Below, piece by piece: positions 1-8,426 of a stretch of 12,500 bases of DNA. Numbering within the stretch: the stretch's first letter is position 1; every line of letters starts with the position of its first letter. The stretch covers positions 20,692,663-20,705,162 of the forward strand of contig CM060342.1 of NCBI GenBank assembly GCA_030674155.1, given 5' to 3'. A program made the position numbers and the translations under genes. Below the pieces are notes generated by a model that saw nothing but the letters and a program-made list of their open reading frames with translations, searched no databases and was not told where the DNA came from. This DNA is from Stramonita haemastoma. Its lineage: Eukaryota; Mollusca; Gastropoda; Neogastropoda; Muricidae.

Positions 1-574
1 ACACACAACACAACACAACACACCACACCCCACCCCACCCCACCACAACACACTACACCACACACACACAAACACAACACCCCCCCACACACACACACAA
101 CACCCCCACCCCCCACTACACACACACCACCACCACTACACCACACACACACACTACACTCACACACCCCCACACACAACCCCCCCCCCACACACACACA
201 CACACACCACCACCACCACCACCACCACCATCACACAACACAACAAAAAACACACACACAAATACACCCCCCCCCCACACACACACACACACACACCACA
301 CTACACCACACGACACTACACTACACTACACAACACAACACCTCCTCCCCCCCCCCCCCACACACACACCACACTACATCACACCACGCTATACTACACT
401 ACACAACACAACCCCCCCCCACACACACACAACACAACACAACACCCACCACATCCCCCCACACAACACCCCACCCACCCCCACCCCACACCAACACCCC
501 CCACCCACACCCCCACACCACAACCCCCACCCCCACCATCACCACACAACCCCCCTCCACCACACTCCACTCAC
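1..574 (-). other. Partial intron, CA/C-rich low-complexity DNA
   Basis: This is the intron downstream of the AAA3 P-loop exon, cut by the window edge. Positions 1-570 are almost entirely A and C on the plus strand: degenerate ACACA, CACCA and poly-C blocks with hardly any G or T. On the gene strand it reads as GT/G-rich. Open frames in it encode only Cys/Val/Gly strings and are not genes. Confidence 0.85.
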
Positions 575-848
575 AATAGTCTCAGAATCCAGAGTGCGAA
601 GAAAATTGGCTATGGTAGCGGTTTTAGAAGTACCAGTATCTCCGATGAGCACCACGGGTCTCTTGATGGAGACCATCAGCTGCAGCAGCCAGGTGGCTCG
701 TACCGTGTCTACTGTGGGCACCAGAATTTCGTTGAACTTTTTCTCCGGGGCATGTTCGTAGTTGGGCACCAGCTGGGACCAGGGCACCCATTTCTTCTTC
801 TGCTGGTCGAAGAAGTAGTCATACAGCGTCAGCTCGCCGGTAGCTCCC
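575..848 (-). CDS. DNAH10: Dynein heavy chain exon: start of AAA3 with P-loop (last exon in window)
   Basis: This 274-bp exon has one split base plus 91 codons. It begins GATGELTLYDYFFDQQKKKW, then VPWSQLVPNYEHAPEKKF and NEILVPTVDTVRATWLLQLM. The AAA3 Walker A motif GDTGTSKT is at 620-643, inside IKRPVVLIGDTGTSKTATIA. AAA3 is a regulatory ATPase site in dynein, and its P-loop is intact here. The acceptor is CCCTAG at 849-854 and the donor is GTGAGT from 574. After the donor the intron turns at once into GT-rich low-complexity DNA. The following exons (AAA3 Walker B onward) are beyond the left edge. Confidence 0.93.
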
Positions 849-868
849 CTAGGGACAGAGATGCGGGC

Positions 869-1047
869 ATTTTTGTATTTTGTACCGCTTCATGTCACAG
901 CAGATTTCTCTGCGTGAAATTCGGGCTGCTCTCCCCTGGGGGGAGAGCACATCGCCACAAGTGCAGCGCCTACCCATTTTTTTTTTTCCTCCATGCATGC
1001 AATTGTATTTGTTTTCCTATCAGAGTGGGTTTTTCCCCTACAGAATT
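869..1047 (+). repeat. Dispersed repeat C, left part, with TIR-like end
   Basis: It starts with TTTGTATTTTGTACC (872-886), then a block with AAATTCGGGCTGCTCTCCCC and later GTATTTGTTTTCCTATCAGA, which is shared with 11308-11460. From memory this is a repeat common in gastropods. The end lies about 20 bp from the acceptor of exon 575-848. Confidence 0.6.
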
Positions 1048-1162
1048 AGAGGGTAGAGGAGTTAGTTTTAGTTTAGGGGGGTAGAAGGTTCTTGGGTGTT
1101 TGTGGGGGGGGGGGGGTTGGTGGGCGGGGGGTTAGGGTGGAGGGTGTTGGTTTTTTTTATTT

Positions 1163-1461
1163 GTTGTGCTCAGTGGTCTGAGCACTCGCTGTCCCCCAAA
1201 AGCTAAGGTTAAGCAGCATCGAGCGTGGTTACAAATTAGATGGGTGGCCTGTTGACGCTCCTTGGCTTCAGGACAGTCCCCCCCCCCCCAGTTCACCCAA
1301 CTGTAAATGGGTACCTGCACTTTTTAGGGTCAGGGAAGGTAAAACCAGCGTGGGAGAGGATATGGGCGCCACCTCAATAGCCTGGCTCCTAGAGAAGCTG
1401 AGGCCTCTGGTACCTCGCTCCCCTACGACCACACAGGTTATGGGACACCTTTACCTTTTTT
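1163..1461 (+). repeat. SINE-B copy, plus orientation
   Basis: The tRNA-like head reads GTGCTCAGTGGTCTGAGC, close to a polymerase III A box. It shares blocks with the other SINE-B copies: TTCACCCAACTGTAAATGGG, the AGAGAAGCTGAGG block and the 3' end GGTTATGGGACACCTTTACC. The B box is not clear. It is the only plus-oriented SINE-B here. Confidence 0.75.
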
Positions 1462-1844
1462 GTTGTGTTTTGCTGCAGAAACCACTAAAAAGTCAGTTCA
1501 CACTAATTTTGGGAAGAAAACTTTGGATAAAGTGCTGGAAAAGCCTTGATATTATTCTGATTCACAATGCTTTTAGGAACGCAACTGAAAACCATGTTAA
1601 TTCTAACATCCTTTCGTACTAACATTCACTGTTATAATTTTGGAGTCAATTTTATTTAGATTGATTCTTTGATTCTTCCCCCCAAAAACTTTCAGTCCCC
1701 ATCAACAATTGCATATAGGAGATAAAAAGAGAGATGGTAGCATGATGGTGAGTGGAGGAGCGGGTCGTTTGTTACCTACGTGTGTGCGCTGTGGGTGTGT
1801 GAGCATGCAACATGGTGCTGGGCGTTCCTAGACTTAACCATCCT

Positions 1845-1966
1845 GGGGTCCCCTAGAACACGCGCAAACGGTCACCCATCCAACTGGTAACTACGCTCCA
1901 TGCTGCTTAACTTTGGACTTGGGGAAAGCTAGCACTCTGACCACTTAGCTATCCCACCCCATCCCA
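1845..1966 (-). repeat. SINE-B 5' fragment, minus orientation
   Basis: Its reverse complement contains the SINE-B head (TAGCTAAGTGGTCAGAG) and the block around CAGTTGGATGGGTGACCG. The 3' half is missing. It faces the plus-oriented copy at 1163-1461 in the same intron. Confidence 0.7.
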
Positions 1967-2186
1967 CCCACGGATAAGAAGACTCTTGCGAAAAAAAAAA
2001 GAGTGGAAAACGACTAACATTGACGGTAAACATAAACGCAATCCTTGACAGATGTCACAGCGCACAAATCCAAGATCACTTAGTTAGTCAAGAGTGCTAT
2101 ATTTAGTGCGCCCTTTCCTTTTTACCTAGTCCAAAAGTGGTCAGTCTCTGCTATGAATTACACCAGCTGGCCCCGACCTGGACAGG

Positions 2187-2384
2187 GATGGGATCAAATC
2201 AAACCAAATCAAAATGTTATTTCCAGATGATACATTGAGTAAGCAATAAATTTGCTTTTTTTCATCAAGCCATCTATCTAGCATGCACACAAGAAAAAAA
2301 AAACCCAAACAGCAAAAACAAAAACAAAAAACTAAAATCCACTTAAACAAAAAACAGACTAACAGAAATGAAGCAGTAAGCAAA
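2187..2384. repeat. Dispersed repeat D, copy 1
   Basis: Core 2214-2284 contains TTATTTCCAGATGATACATT and TTTCATCAAGCCATCTATCT, and matches 10620-10685. A pentamer-like AAATCAAA stretch precedes it and an A-rich stretch with CCACTTAAACAAA follows. The true orientation is uncertain. Confidence 0.6.
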
Positions 2385-2465
2385 ATAGCAAGTCATTAGC
2401 AGGTGAGAGGAGCTGAAAGTGAGGGGGGAAAACTGACAGCTAGCTATGATGTAAGCCAGGGTCAC

Positions 2466-2674
2466 TGACCAGCAGAGGCCAGGGCACCTTCCTCCTCCAA
2501 TACGGGCAGCGAGGCCAGGTACTTGGTGTACTGGTCAAACTGCAGACGACCTTCTTGCAGCAGAGCGGCCCCTGCTGACCAGCACAGCGCCATGATGAAC
2601 ACCGCTTCCAGCTCGTAACTGTCCAGCGCTTCCTCGGTCAGCAGGGATATCAGCATCTTGCACAGTTGCGTCAC
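2466..2674 (-). CDS. DNAH10: Dynein heavy chain exon: linker helices between AAA2 and AAA3
   Basis: The exon has 209 bp, 69 codons plus two bases, starting VTQLCKMLISLLTEEALDSY. It contains ELEAVFIMALCWSAGAALLQ and EGRLQFDQYTKYLASLPVLE, and ends ALASAGQ. This is the less conserved alpha-helical region that leads into AAA3, and it matches the spacing of DNAH10. The acceptor is TGCCCAG ending at 2675. The donor is GTGACC from 2465, leaving CA, which pairs with the first G of the next exon to give CAG (Gln). A GT four bases earlier (GTCAGT at 2469) looks stronger but would leave the next exon out of frame. Confidence 0.9.
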
Positions 2675-2783
2675 CTGGGCAGAAGACGCCATATAGTATG
2701 TGTGAGTGTGTGTGGGGTGGGTGGGGGTGGATGGGGGGTGGGTGGGGGTGAGAGTTAGGGTGTAGGATTTGAAGATTTGCAGT

Positions 2784-3127
<344 letters not shown>

Positions 3128-3159
3128 AGTTATGATTAAGTGGGGGGTTGTTTGTTTGG

Positions 3160-3393
<234 letters not shown>

Positions 3394-3447
3394 AGTTATG
3401 ATTAAGTGGGGGGTTGTTTGTTGGGGGTTTTCCCCTCTTTCCACGCT

Positions 3448-3523
3448 TGTACCTTGAAATGTATTGTGAACAAAGGCCGATGTGCATTAAACCATTTCAT
3501 GCAATGTTCTATATTCATTGTTT

Positions 3524-3525
<2 letters not shown>
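3448..3525. repeat. Dispersed repeat E, copy 1
   Basis: It shares GTATTGTG, AAGGCC, ATTAAACCATTTCA-type blocks with 9808-9862. Both copies run directly into TC-rich simple sequence. Confidence 0.5.
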
Positions 3526-3594
<69 letters not shown>

Positions 3595-3608
3595 GCACAC
3601 ACACACAC

Positions 3609-3649
<41 letters not shown>

Positions 3650-3670
3650 CACACACATACACACACACAC
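3526..3670. repeat. TC then CA microsatellites
   Basis: TC tract at 3526-3591, a short TTAAG spacer, then a CA tract at 3596-3670 with a few interruptions. Confidence 0.9.
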
Positions 3671-3773
3671 TTACTCGCTTAAACGACGAGGGTAAATGTG
3701 ATATAATGGACACAACAGCTGGGTGGAGTGAAGCATTTGACTTCAAGTCCCTGAATCCGTGAAGTGATGGGTT

Positions 3774-3774
3774 C

Positions 3775-3842
<68 letters not shown>
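3774..3842. repeat. GAAA microsatellite
   Basis: About 17 GAAA units following a GGGTTCGAA motif. It could be the tail of a decayed SINE whose B box is GGGTTCGAA, but the rest of such an element is not clear. Confidence 0.85.
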
Positions 3843-3843
<1 letters not shown>

Positions 3844-4090
3844 GACCGTCACCCACCCACCATACAGCCAACCACCCACTCAGACACACACAGAATAACA
3901 TCCCACCTCACCCCCTCCTCCCCTTCACCCCCACCCCCCCAACTAAAAAAAAAAACCCTACACACCAAAACACAAAAAACCACCACCCACAAAAACCCTC
4001 TCAAACAACTCCCAACCCACCCCCACCACCACTCATCCCTACCCACAACCCCATCACCCCCAATCAAACCTAACCCCACACTCAAAAAAA
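3843..4090. repeat. C/A-rich low-complexity DNA
   Basis: Almost free of G on the plus strand, made of CCACC, CAAAA and CCCAC blocks. No coding potential. Confidence 0.8.
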
Positions 4091-4099
4091 CTCACTGAC

Positions 4100-4360
4100 C
4101 AAGTTGAGGTTGGTCAGAGGGATAATCGTCTTCAGCTTCTCGCCTTGTACCCCATCCTTCATGCCCTCGATGATGTAGTCCACCAAAAAGGGCACGTATT
4201 TGTCGTATAAGGTTTTCAGTTCGTCAAACTCCGTCTTGTTGGCCGCTCTGGTGTTGAGCCACTTCTGCCAGTAGGGCGTGTAGCCTAGATTCTTAGGGTC
4301 GACGTACACCATACCGCAGCGAGAAATCGTGGCTGGGGAAGCGTATTGTAGGTCGTACAC
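4100..4360 (-). CDS. DNAH10: Dynein heavy chain exon: end of AAA2 and AAA2-AAA3 linker
   Basis: This 261-bp exon encodes 87 codons, phase 0 at both ends. It starts VYDLQYASPATISRCGMVYV, giving the L-F-E/V-Y-D-L-Q-Y junction with the previous exon. SPATISRCGMVYVDP is the near-invariant segment closing the AAA2 nucleotide site. The helical part follows with YWQKWLNT, LYDKYVPFLVDYIIEGMKDG and LKTIIPLTNLNL. The acceptor is GTGTAG at 4361-4366. The donor is GTCAGT from 4099. A second GT four bases further (GTGAGT) would break phase and duplicate a Val, so it was not chosen. Downstream intron sequence is C/A-rich (plus strand) low complexity. Confidence 0.94.
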
Positions 4361-4413
4361 CTACACACAAGGTAAAGATCGGCTGGTCTTAAGAGTGTAA
4401 TGTGCCTGTCTTA

Positions 4414-4780
4414 GGGGACGGGATAGCCTAGTAGTCAGAACATTTGCGCTCGCAATTTGATAACCCGGGTTCGATTCCCGTTTGAGGGGATTAATTTTTT
4501 CTCCTGGAGTTAACATCAGTGCTGACTCCACTCTCCCCCAAAAGTCATTCGGATGAGACTATAAACTGAGGCCCCGTGTGTGCGAACGCATGTAGAATAT
4601 CTTGCGCACACGTTAATTAAATCCTGTTCCGCTTTTCGTAAGAGTAGGCCATTGTGTGCTGGTGGGAACAGATGACATTGACAAAACTGCATACACTTGG
4701 GGACTGGATGTAAAAAAGCACATGAGTGCTTATTCCATTACCCTCGATATAAAAGAATAATCAAATAGATAATAAATTAT
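4414..4780 (+). repeat. SINE-A, near full-length tRNA-derived SINE
   Basis: The head resembles a tRNA. It has a polymerase III A-box-like TAGCCTAGTAGT at 4424-4435 and a B-box-like GGTTCGATTCC at 4468-4478, at tRNA-like spacing. The body contains a core starting GTCATTCGGATGAGAC (about 4543) and ends near CTCGATATAAAAGAATAA followed by an A/T-rich tail. The core resembles conserved metazoan SINE central domains; I am not sure which named domain it is. Four other partial copies in this window share the core and/or the 3' end. It is not a functional tRNA gene, because the 5' and 3' acceptor arms do not pair convincingly and it continues into the SINE body. Confidence 0.8.
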
Positions 4781-4785
4781 TTTCA

Positions 4786-4893
4786 CGTACTTTGCCATAC
4801 AGGTATCTATACTCCAACTTCAGATGATTTTTCTTTCTCCTTTCAGGAATACAGGTTGTTATGGTAAGAACCTGTCATGGCTAAAAGACAAAC
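4786..4893. repeat. Dispersed repeat F, copy 1
   Basis: A diverged match to 6858-6968. Shared blocks are TACTTTGCCA, ATACTCC, TGTCATGG and AAGACAA in the same order and spacing. The family is not known to me. Confidence 0.5.
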
Positions 4894-5302
4894 TCAACAC
4901 AAAGTTTTTTAAGCCTAACAACATTTGATTGTAGACCTTAGCACTCTGCTTAAGTCAATAACTGACAAAGCTTTTTGCCTGCATCTTTTCAGTTTTATTC
5001 TCCCCGGACTGCACTATTCATCCAGAATTAACATCCCCAAAGTTTGAATGCAGCTACCTTTAGTTTGTGGTAAGCAAAAAAACAGTTGCATATATACAAA
5101 ATCTCACCATTGGTGAACCTTGGAGCACTAGTCGAGGAACGACAAAAATATCTAGAATTTCACGTTAAAAACTCTCCGGTGACTGAAAATGGTATACAAT
5201 ATAAATCAGTACAATACAGTAAAATACACTGCAACGCAATACAACGCAACACAATGCAATACAACACAAATAAACACAACTCCACACTATACAACACAAC
5301 CC

Positions 5303-5310
5303 CGAACACC

Positions 5311-5351
<41 letters not shown>
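5303..5351. repeat. CA microsatellite at splice donor
   Basis: CCCA and CA units. On the gene strand this is a TG tract starting about 8 bases after the donor of exon 5360-5654. Confidence 0.85.
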
Positions 5352-5354
<3 letters not shown>

Positions 5355-5359
5355 CTCAC

Positions 5360-5654
5360 CTCAAACAACATAGCGCAATGCTTCTGCAAGCGGATTCTCT
5401 CCCCGTTAGCCAAAGTCAGCAAGCGGTTATCGTCCATGACCGAGTTCATATTCTCCACCCAGAGGGCGTCCACGTCGCCATCATAGACAATGTACTTGCG
5501 CTCGTTCTTGTCCGTGGGCTTGTTCATGTCTCGGAAGATGTTAGACAGCAGCCCATCGGTCCAGTCGCGAGTGGTGGGGTCCAAGACCCCGTACAGTTCG
5601 ATCACGCTGCGTTCTTTGGGGTTGATAGTGTAACAGCGAGTGGTCATACCTAGT
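5360..5654 (-). CDS. DNAH10: Dynein heavy chain exon: AAA2 core with Walker B
   Basis: This is the longest exon in the window: 295 bp, one split base plus 98 codons. Conserved blocks in order are TINPKERSVIELYG, LDPTTRDWTDGLLS, the Walker B region KYIVYDGDVDALWVENMN (from 5497 downward), SVMDDNRLLTLANGERI and KHCAMLFE. The DPTTRDWTDG and DGDVDALWVENMN blocks are typical of AAA2 in axonemal heavy chains, and their exact form supports DNAH10. The acceptor is CTCCAG at 5655-5660 and the donor is GTGAGA from 5359. A TG repeat follows the donor almost at once. An inverted SINE-A copy lies about 14 bp upstream of the acceptor, and a second SINE-A in the opposite orientation lies in the downstream intron. 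Part of the start of this exon is repeated at 6338-6398. Confidence 0.95.
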
Positions 5655-5667
5655 CTGGAGTGAAGAT

Positions 5668-5912
5668 TTGATTTGATTTGATTTTGATTTGATTTGATTT
5701 ATTCTTTTATATCGAGGCTAATGGAATGAGCACTCTTGTGCTTTTTTAATCCAGTCCCCGTGTGTATGCAGTTTTGTAAATGTCATCTGCTCCCACCGGC
5801 ACACGATGGCCTTCTCTTACGAAAAGCGGAACAGGATTTAGTGTGTGCGCAAAGATGTTCTGCGTGCGTTCACACACGGGGCCTCGGTTTAAAGTCTCAT
5901 CCGAAGAAGAAG
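5668..5912 (-). repeat. SINE-A copy, inverted, 5'-truncated
   Basis: The reverse complement matches the body and 3' end of the copy at 4414-4780 (core TTCGGATGAGAC through CTCGATATAAAAGAATAA), but the tRNA-like head is missing. On the plus strand it starts with a GATTT pentamer tract at about 5669-5700, which is the element's AAATC tail. It lies only about 14 bp upstream of the acceptor of exon 5360-5654. Confidence 0.8.
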
Positions 5913-5922
5913 TAGTAGAAGG

Positions 5923-6150
5923 TATCCATCAGTCTCGGAAGACTTTGGAGTTGCGCTCTATAGTCTTTTAGAGCGCAACAAAGCCTGGGTAGGTAAGTAA
6001 GTATGGAGGGCAAGCTGTTACCCATGCAGCAGACACCCCCCCTCCCCTCTCCACGCCACTGGAATGATCCATTGGAAAGGCAATGACCGATACGAATGGT
6101 TCCAGTACCGTTAGCCAGGAGCCATCAGAACGTTGCCATATGTTATACAG
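5923..6150 (+). repeat. Dispersed repeat G, long copy, with a perfect hairpin
   Basis: The first about 95 bp match 8112-8206 (CATCAGTCTCGGAAGACTTT, TGGAGGGCAAGCTGTTA). It contains a perfect 10-bp inverted repeat, GTTGCGCTCT (5950-5959) and AGAGCGCAAC (5970-5979), with a 10-base loop. The rest (6030-6150) is unmatched in this window but, from memory, looks like known mollusc repeat sequence. Confidence 0.6.
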
Positions 6151-6174
6151 CAGTGAAGAAGACAGACGGGAAAA

Positions 6175-6337
6175 GTGGTGTAGGGTGTGGGGTGGTGTGG
6201 GGTGTGGTGTAGGGTGGTGTGTAGTGGGGTGTGGCGTGGTGTAGGGTGTAGGATGGGGTGGGATGGGGTGGTGTGTGGTGTGGTGTGATGTGGTGGGGTG
6301 TAGGTGGTGTGGTGGGGTGTGGTGTGGTGTAGAGTGT
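6175..6337. repeat. GGTGT-type minisatellite, part 1
   Basis: Degenerate GGTGT, GGGTGT and AGGGTGT units, G/T-rich on the plus strand. It abuts the partial exon copy at 6338. Confidence 0.85.
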
Positions 6338-6398
6338 GCTGCGTTCTTTGGGGTTGATGGTGTAACAGCTAGTGGTCAGACCTAGTCTACAGTGAGGA
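6338..6398 (-). pseudogene. Partial duplicate of the AAA2 exon start and its acceptor
   Basis: This segment matches 5606-5666 at 55 of 61 aligned bases. It covers the first 49 bp of exon 5360-5654 plus its AG acceptor. On the minus strand it reads LGLTTSCYTINPKERS, against LGMTTRCYTINPKERS in the real exon, still open and in the same phase after AG/A. It then breaks off into GT-rich minisatellite (CA-rich on the gene strand), so it cannot encode the rest of AAA2. It is most simply a broken local duplication. Confidence 0.8.
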
Positions 6399-6407
6399 GA
6401 TAGGCGG

Positions 6408-6700
6408 GAAAGTGGTGTAGGGTGTGGTGTGGTGGGGGGTTTGGGGTGGGGTGGGGGGTGGTGTGTAGGGTGTGGTGTGGTGTGGTGGTGTGTGGTGTGG
6501 TGTAGGGTAAGATGGGGTGGGTGGTATGGTGTGGTGTGGTGTGGTGTGGTTTGGGGTGTGGTGTAGGGTAGGGTATGGTGTGGTGCGGTGGGGTGGGGTG
6601 GGGTGGGGTGGGGTGGGGTGTGGTATGGTATGGTATGGTGTGGGGTGGTGCGGTGCGATGCGGTGTAATGTGGAGTGGTGTGGTGCGGTACTGTGCAGTT
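6408..6700. repeat. GGTGT/GGGGT minisatellite, part 2, G-quadruplex-prone
   Basis: Degenerate GGTGT units with a regular run of GGGGT at 6589-6620, a sequence able to form a G-quadruplex on the plus (template) strand. Frames through it read only Trp/Val/Gly/Cys and are not genes. Confidence 0.85.
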
Positions 6701-6857
6701 CTTAATAATCTAATTATTGTTGATGTGTTTTCTAGCTTAAATCTGCGAAATTCACCCTCCAGAAAATGCGCTATTGTTTCACTTATACCATCTTCATATC
6801 CCCTGTGAGACCGGTAAGTACTCATTGGATGAGAAAAATTTGAGAGTATGACCGTTT

Positions 6858-6968
6858 ACAAATTACTTTGCCACGTAGGCTGCCATACTCCGACGTCCGA
6901 GGAAGACTTTTCCTCTTGAGGAAGAGAGTGTAGGTTGTCATACTAAGTGCTTGTCATGGATGAAGACA
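6858..6968. repeat. Dispersed repeat F, copy 2
   Basis: A diverged match to 4786-4893, same orientation, with GTAGGTTGTCATACTAAGTG where copy 1 has ACAGGTTGTTATGGTAAGAA. Confidence 0.5.
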
Positions 6969-7077
6969 ACTTTAATTAACATAATTATCCTTTTAAAGCA
7001 CAGCAGCAGCATTTCATATACGCTTTGACGCTTAGCTTGCAGTGGAATTTACAAAGCTTTCGGTCTGTAAAGGTAAA

Positions 7078-7116
7078 GGTAAAGGTGTCCCATAACCTAT
7101 GTGGTCATAGGAGAGC
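7078..7116 (-). repeat. SINE-B 3' end fragment
   Basis: A short fragment matching only the last part of SINE-B (GGTGTCCCATAACCTATGTG on the plus strand). It is preceded by a GGTAAA repeat that looks like the element's tail. Confidence 0.6.
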
Positions 7117-7235
7117 CTGGGCTTTATCACAGTTCTTGATTAAACCATTGATGCTGGGGGCAACAGCAAAGTGAGAGGCTGTGTGAACAGTGGCTTTCTT
7201 TCCCACTCATGGAATTCCACTTTACAGCTTAGTCT

Positions 7236-7584
7236 CTAGTGATCGACTATGACTCTCTGACTAGGAGGCTTGACTTGCACAGTCCTTATGTGCTGCAGCC
7301 CTGGGGGCTAGTTGGCCTTTGGAGAACATCTCCAACGCTGACTGTCCTTCGCCCTCTTGGCCGAGAGAGTGGGGATGTACTGTGGGTAAGGCACCTCCAC
7401 TATAATCAAATTTCTGCCCAGTTTCCGAAACAGCAGACAGACAAAGTCATTCGGATGAGACTCGAAACCGAGGCCCCGTGTGCGAATGCACGCAGAACAT
7501 CTTGCGCACACGTTAAAACCCCGTTCCACCTTTCGGAAGAGTAGGCCATCGTGTGCCGGTAGGAGCGGATGACAAAATTATAAC
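7236..7584 (+). repeat. Composite SINE-like element with SINE-A core
   Basis: Positions 7446-7575 match the SINE-A body (GTCATTCGGATGAGAC through the TAGGCCATCGTGTGCCGG region). The 7236-7445 part differs from the SINE-A head and resembles, from memory, other mollusc repeats containing a GCTGCAGCCCTGGGGGCTAG block. It may be another SINE subfamily sharing the core. The 3' tail of SINE-A is absent. Confidence 0.65.
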
Positions 7585-7773
7585 AAACCAGCATGCACAC
7601 AGGTGTCGTGTTTAGACACCATCCCTGAAGAAAAATCGGGGAGTTGGAGTTGGGGATCTTTGCGCCTGGTGGCAGCATGATCTGTGGCTCTGTAGGTCAA
7701 ATGCAAGCGCTTTGATTTGTCTTTACAAGAGATAGCGCTATACAAATTCCATGTATAATAACAAACAAACATA

Positions 7774-8029
7774 GAGGAGCAAGGAGTCAGAGACCTCAAC
7801 TTCACAAGGAGCTAGCATAGTGAGGGCGGGACCCATCTCTTCCTTGCTGCTTAACCTCCCCTGTCCCTAAAGAGGGCAGGTACCCATTTACAGTTGGGTG
7901 AACTGAGGGGGACTGTACTGAAGCCAAGGAGCGCAAACAGTCATCCATCTAACTGGCAACAACGCTCGACGCTGCTTAACCTTGGATGGGGGAAAGCGAA
8001 TGCTCTGACCATTGAGCTATCCTGTCCCC
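7774..8029 (-). repeat. SINE-B copy, minus orientation
   Basis: On the minus strand it runs from GGACAGGATAGCTCAATGGT (A-box-like) through CACCCAACTGTAAATGGG to GAGGTCTCTGACTCC. It is shortened at its 3' end, with no GGACACCTTTACC end. Confidence 0.75.
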
Positions 8030-8111
8030 GGTCTGTGCCGATTGAAATCACAGATGAAATGACTGAGGCAAGGCTAGGAAGTGGCCCTTATTGATTGATT
8101 GATAGATAGAT

Positions 8112-8206
8112 AGTAGTAGGCACCCATCAGTCTCGGAAGGCTATGGAGTTGCGCTCTAGTCTTTAGAGTGCAAAGCCTGGGCAAGTATGTATGGAGGGCA
8201 AGCTGT
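8112..8206 (+). repeat. Dispersed repeat G, short copy
   Basis: It matches the start of 5923-6150 and stops after GGGCAAGCTGTTA, where a GATA tract begins. The hairpin is kept with one mismatch and a shorter loop. Confidence 0.65.
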
Positions 8207-8277
<71 letters not shown>

Positions 8278-8322
8278 GTAGATAGATAGATAGACAGACA
8301 GATAGGTAGATAGGTAGGTAGG

Positions 8323-8403
<81 letters not shown>
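8207..8403. repeat. GATA microsatellite
   Basis: A long GATA array with GACA and GGTA variants in the middle (about 8276-8325). It stops at 8403, 23 bases from the donor of exon 8427-8545. Confidence 0.92.
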
Positions 8404-8426
8404 TGCTCTAAAGGACCCCCACTGAC

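Larger units (their letters stand above)
849..2465 (-). other. Intron with SINE-B pair and repeat fragments
   Basis: The intron is 1617 bp. It contains a TIR-like repeat fragment (869-1047), a G-rich stretch (about 1085-1150), a plus-oriented SINE-B (1163-1461), a minus-oriented SINE-B fragment (about 1845-1966) and a family D repeat (2187-2384). Positions 1465-1840 and 1970-2180 show nothing I recognise beyond AT-rich intron sequence. Confidence 0.85.
4361..5359 (-). other. Intron with full SINE-A and family F repeat
   Basis: The intron is 999 bp. It holds the longest SINE-A copy (4414-4780), a family F repeat (4786-4893), unrecognised sequence at about 4895-5200, a degenerate ACAAT/GCAAC-type region (5205-5300) and a CA tract (5303-5351) against the splice donor of exon 5360-5654. 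Confidence 0.85.
5655..8426 (-). other. Largest intron, multiple repeats
   Basis: The intron is 2772 bp. From low to high coordinate it holds an inverted SINE-A (5668-5912), family G (5923-6150), GGTGT minisatellite interrupted by a partial exon copy (6338-6398), family F (6858-6968), a SINE-B end fragment (7078-7116), a composite SINE-A-related element (7236-7584), SINE-B (7774-8029), a second family G copy (8112-8206) and a GATA tract (8207-8403). Positions 6970-7070 and 7585-7770 have no feature I recognise. Confidence 0.85.

Noticed and set aside
2466..2472. Stronger-looking donor GTCAGT at 2469 for the linker exon
   Set aside because: It leaves one base, while the next exon begins with one base of a split codon, which breaks the frame. 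The GTGACC donor at 2465 restores it and gives the family length.
4414..4489. A tRNA gene
   Set aside because: A and B boxes are present, but the acceptor stem does not pair well and the sequence runs straight into a SINE body present elsewhere in the window.
6575..6620. Telomere-like repeat from GGGGT units
   Set aside because: The units are short, irregular and embedded in GGTGT minisatellite within an intron. They do not match the TTAGGG animal telomere repeat.
6382..6825. A coding gene in the CA-rich frame on the minus strand
   Set aside because: Apart from the partial exon copy, the product is His/Thr/Pro low complexity from the minisatellite.
8207..8403. CRISPR-like or other array
   Set aside because: It is an ordinary 4-base GATA microsatellite without spacers.
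8400..8426. Dynein exon continuing to SVGVL and a stop
   Set aside because: A GTCAGT donor after ACCAA joins to A-CTA-GGT of the next exon, giving the expected Lys-Leu-Gly. The extension is intron.
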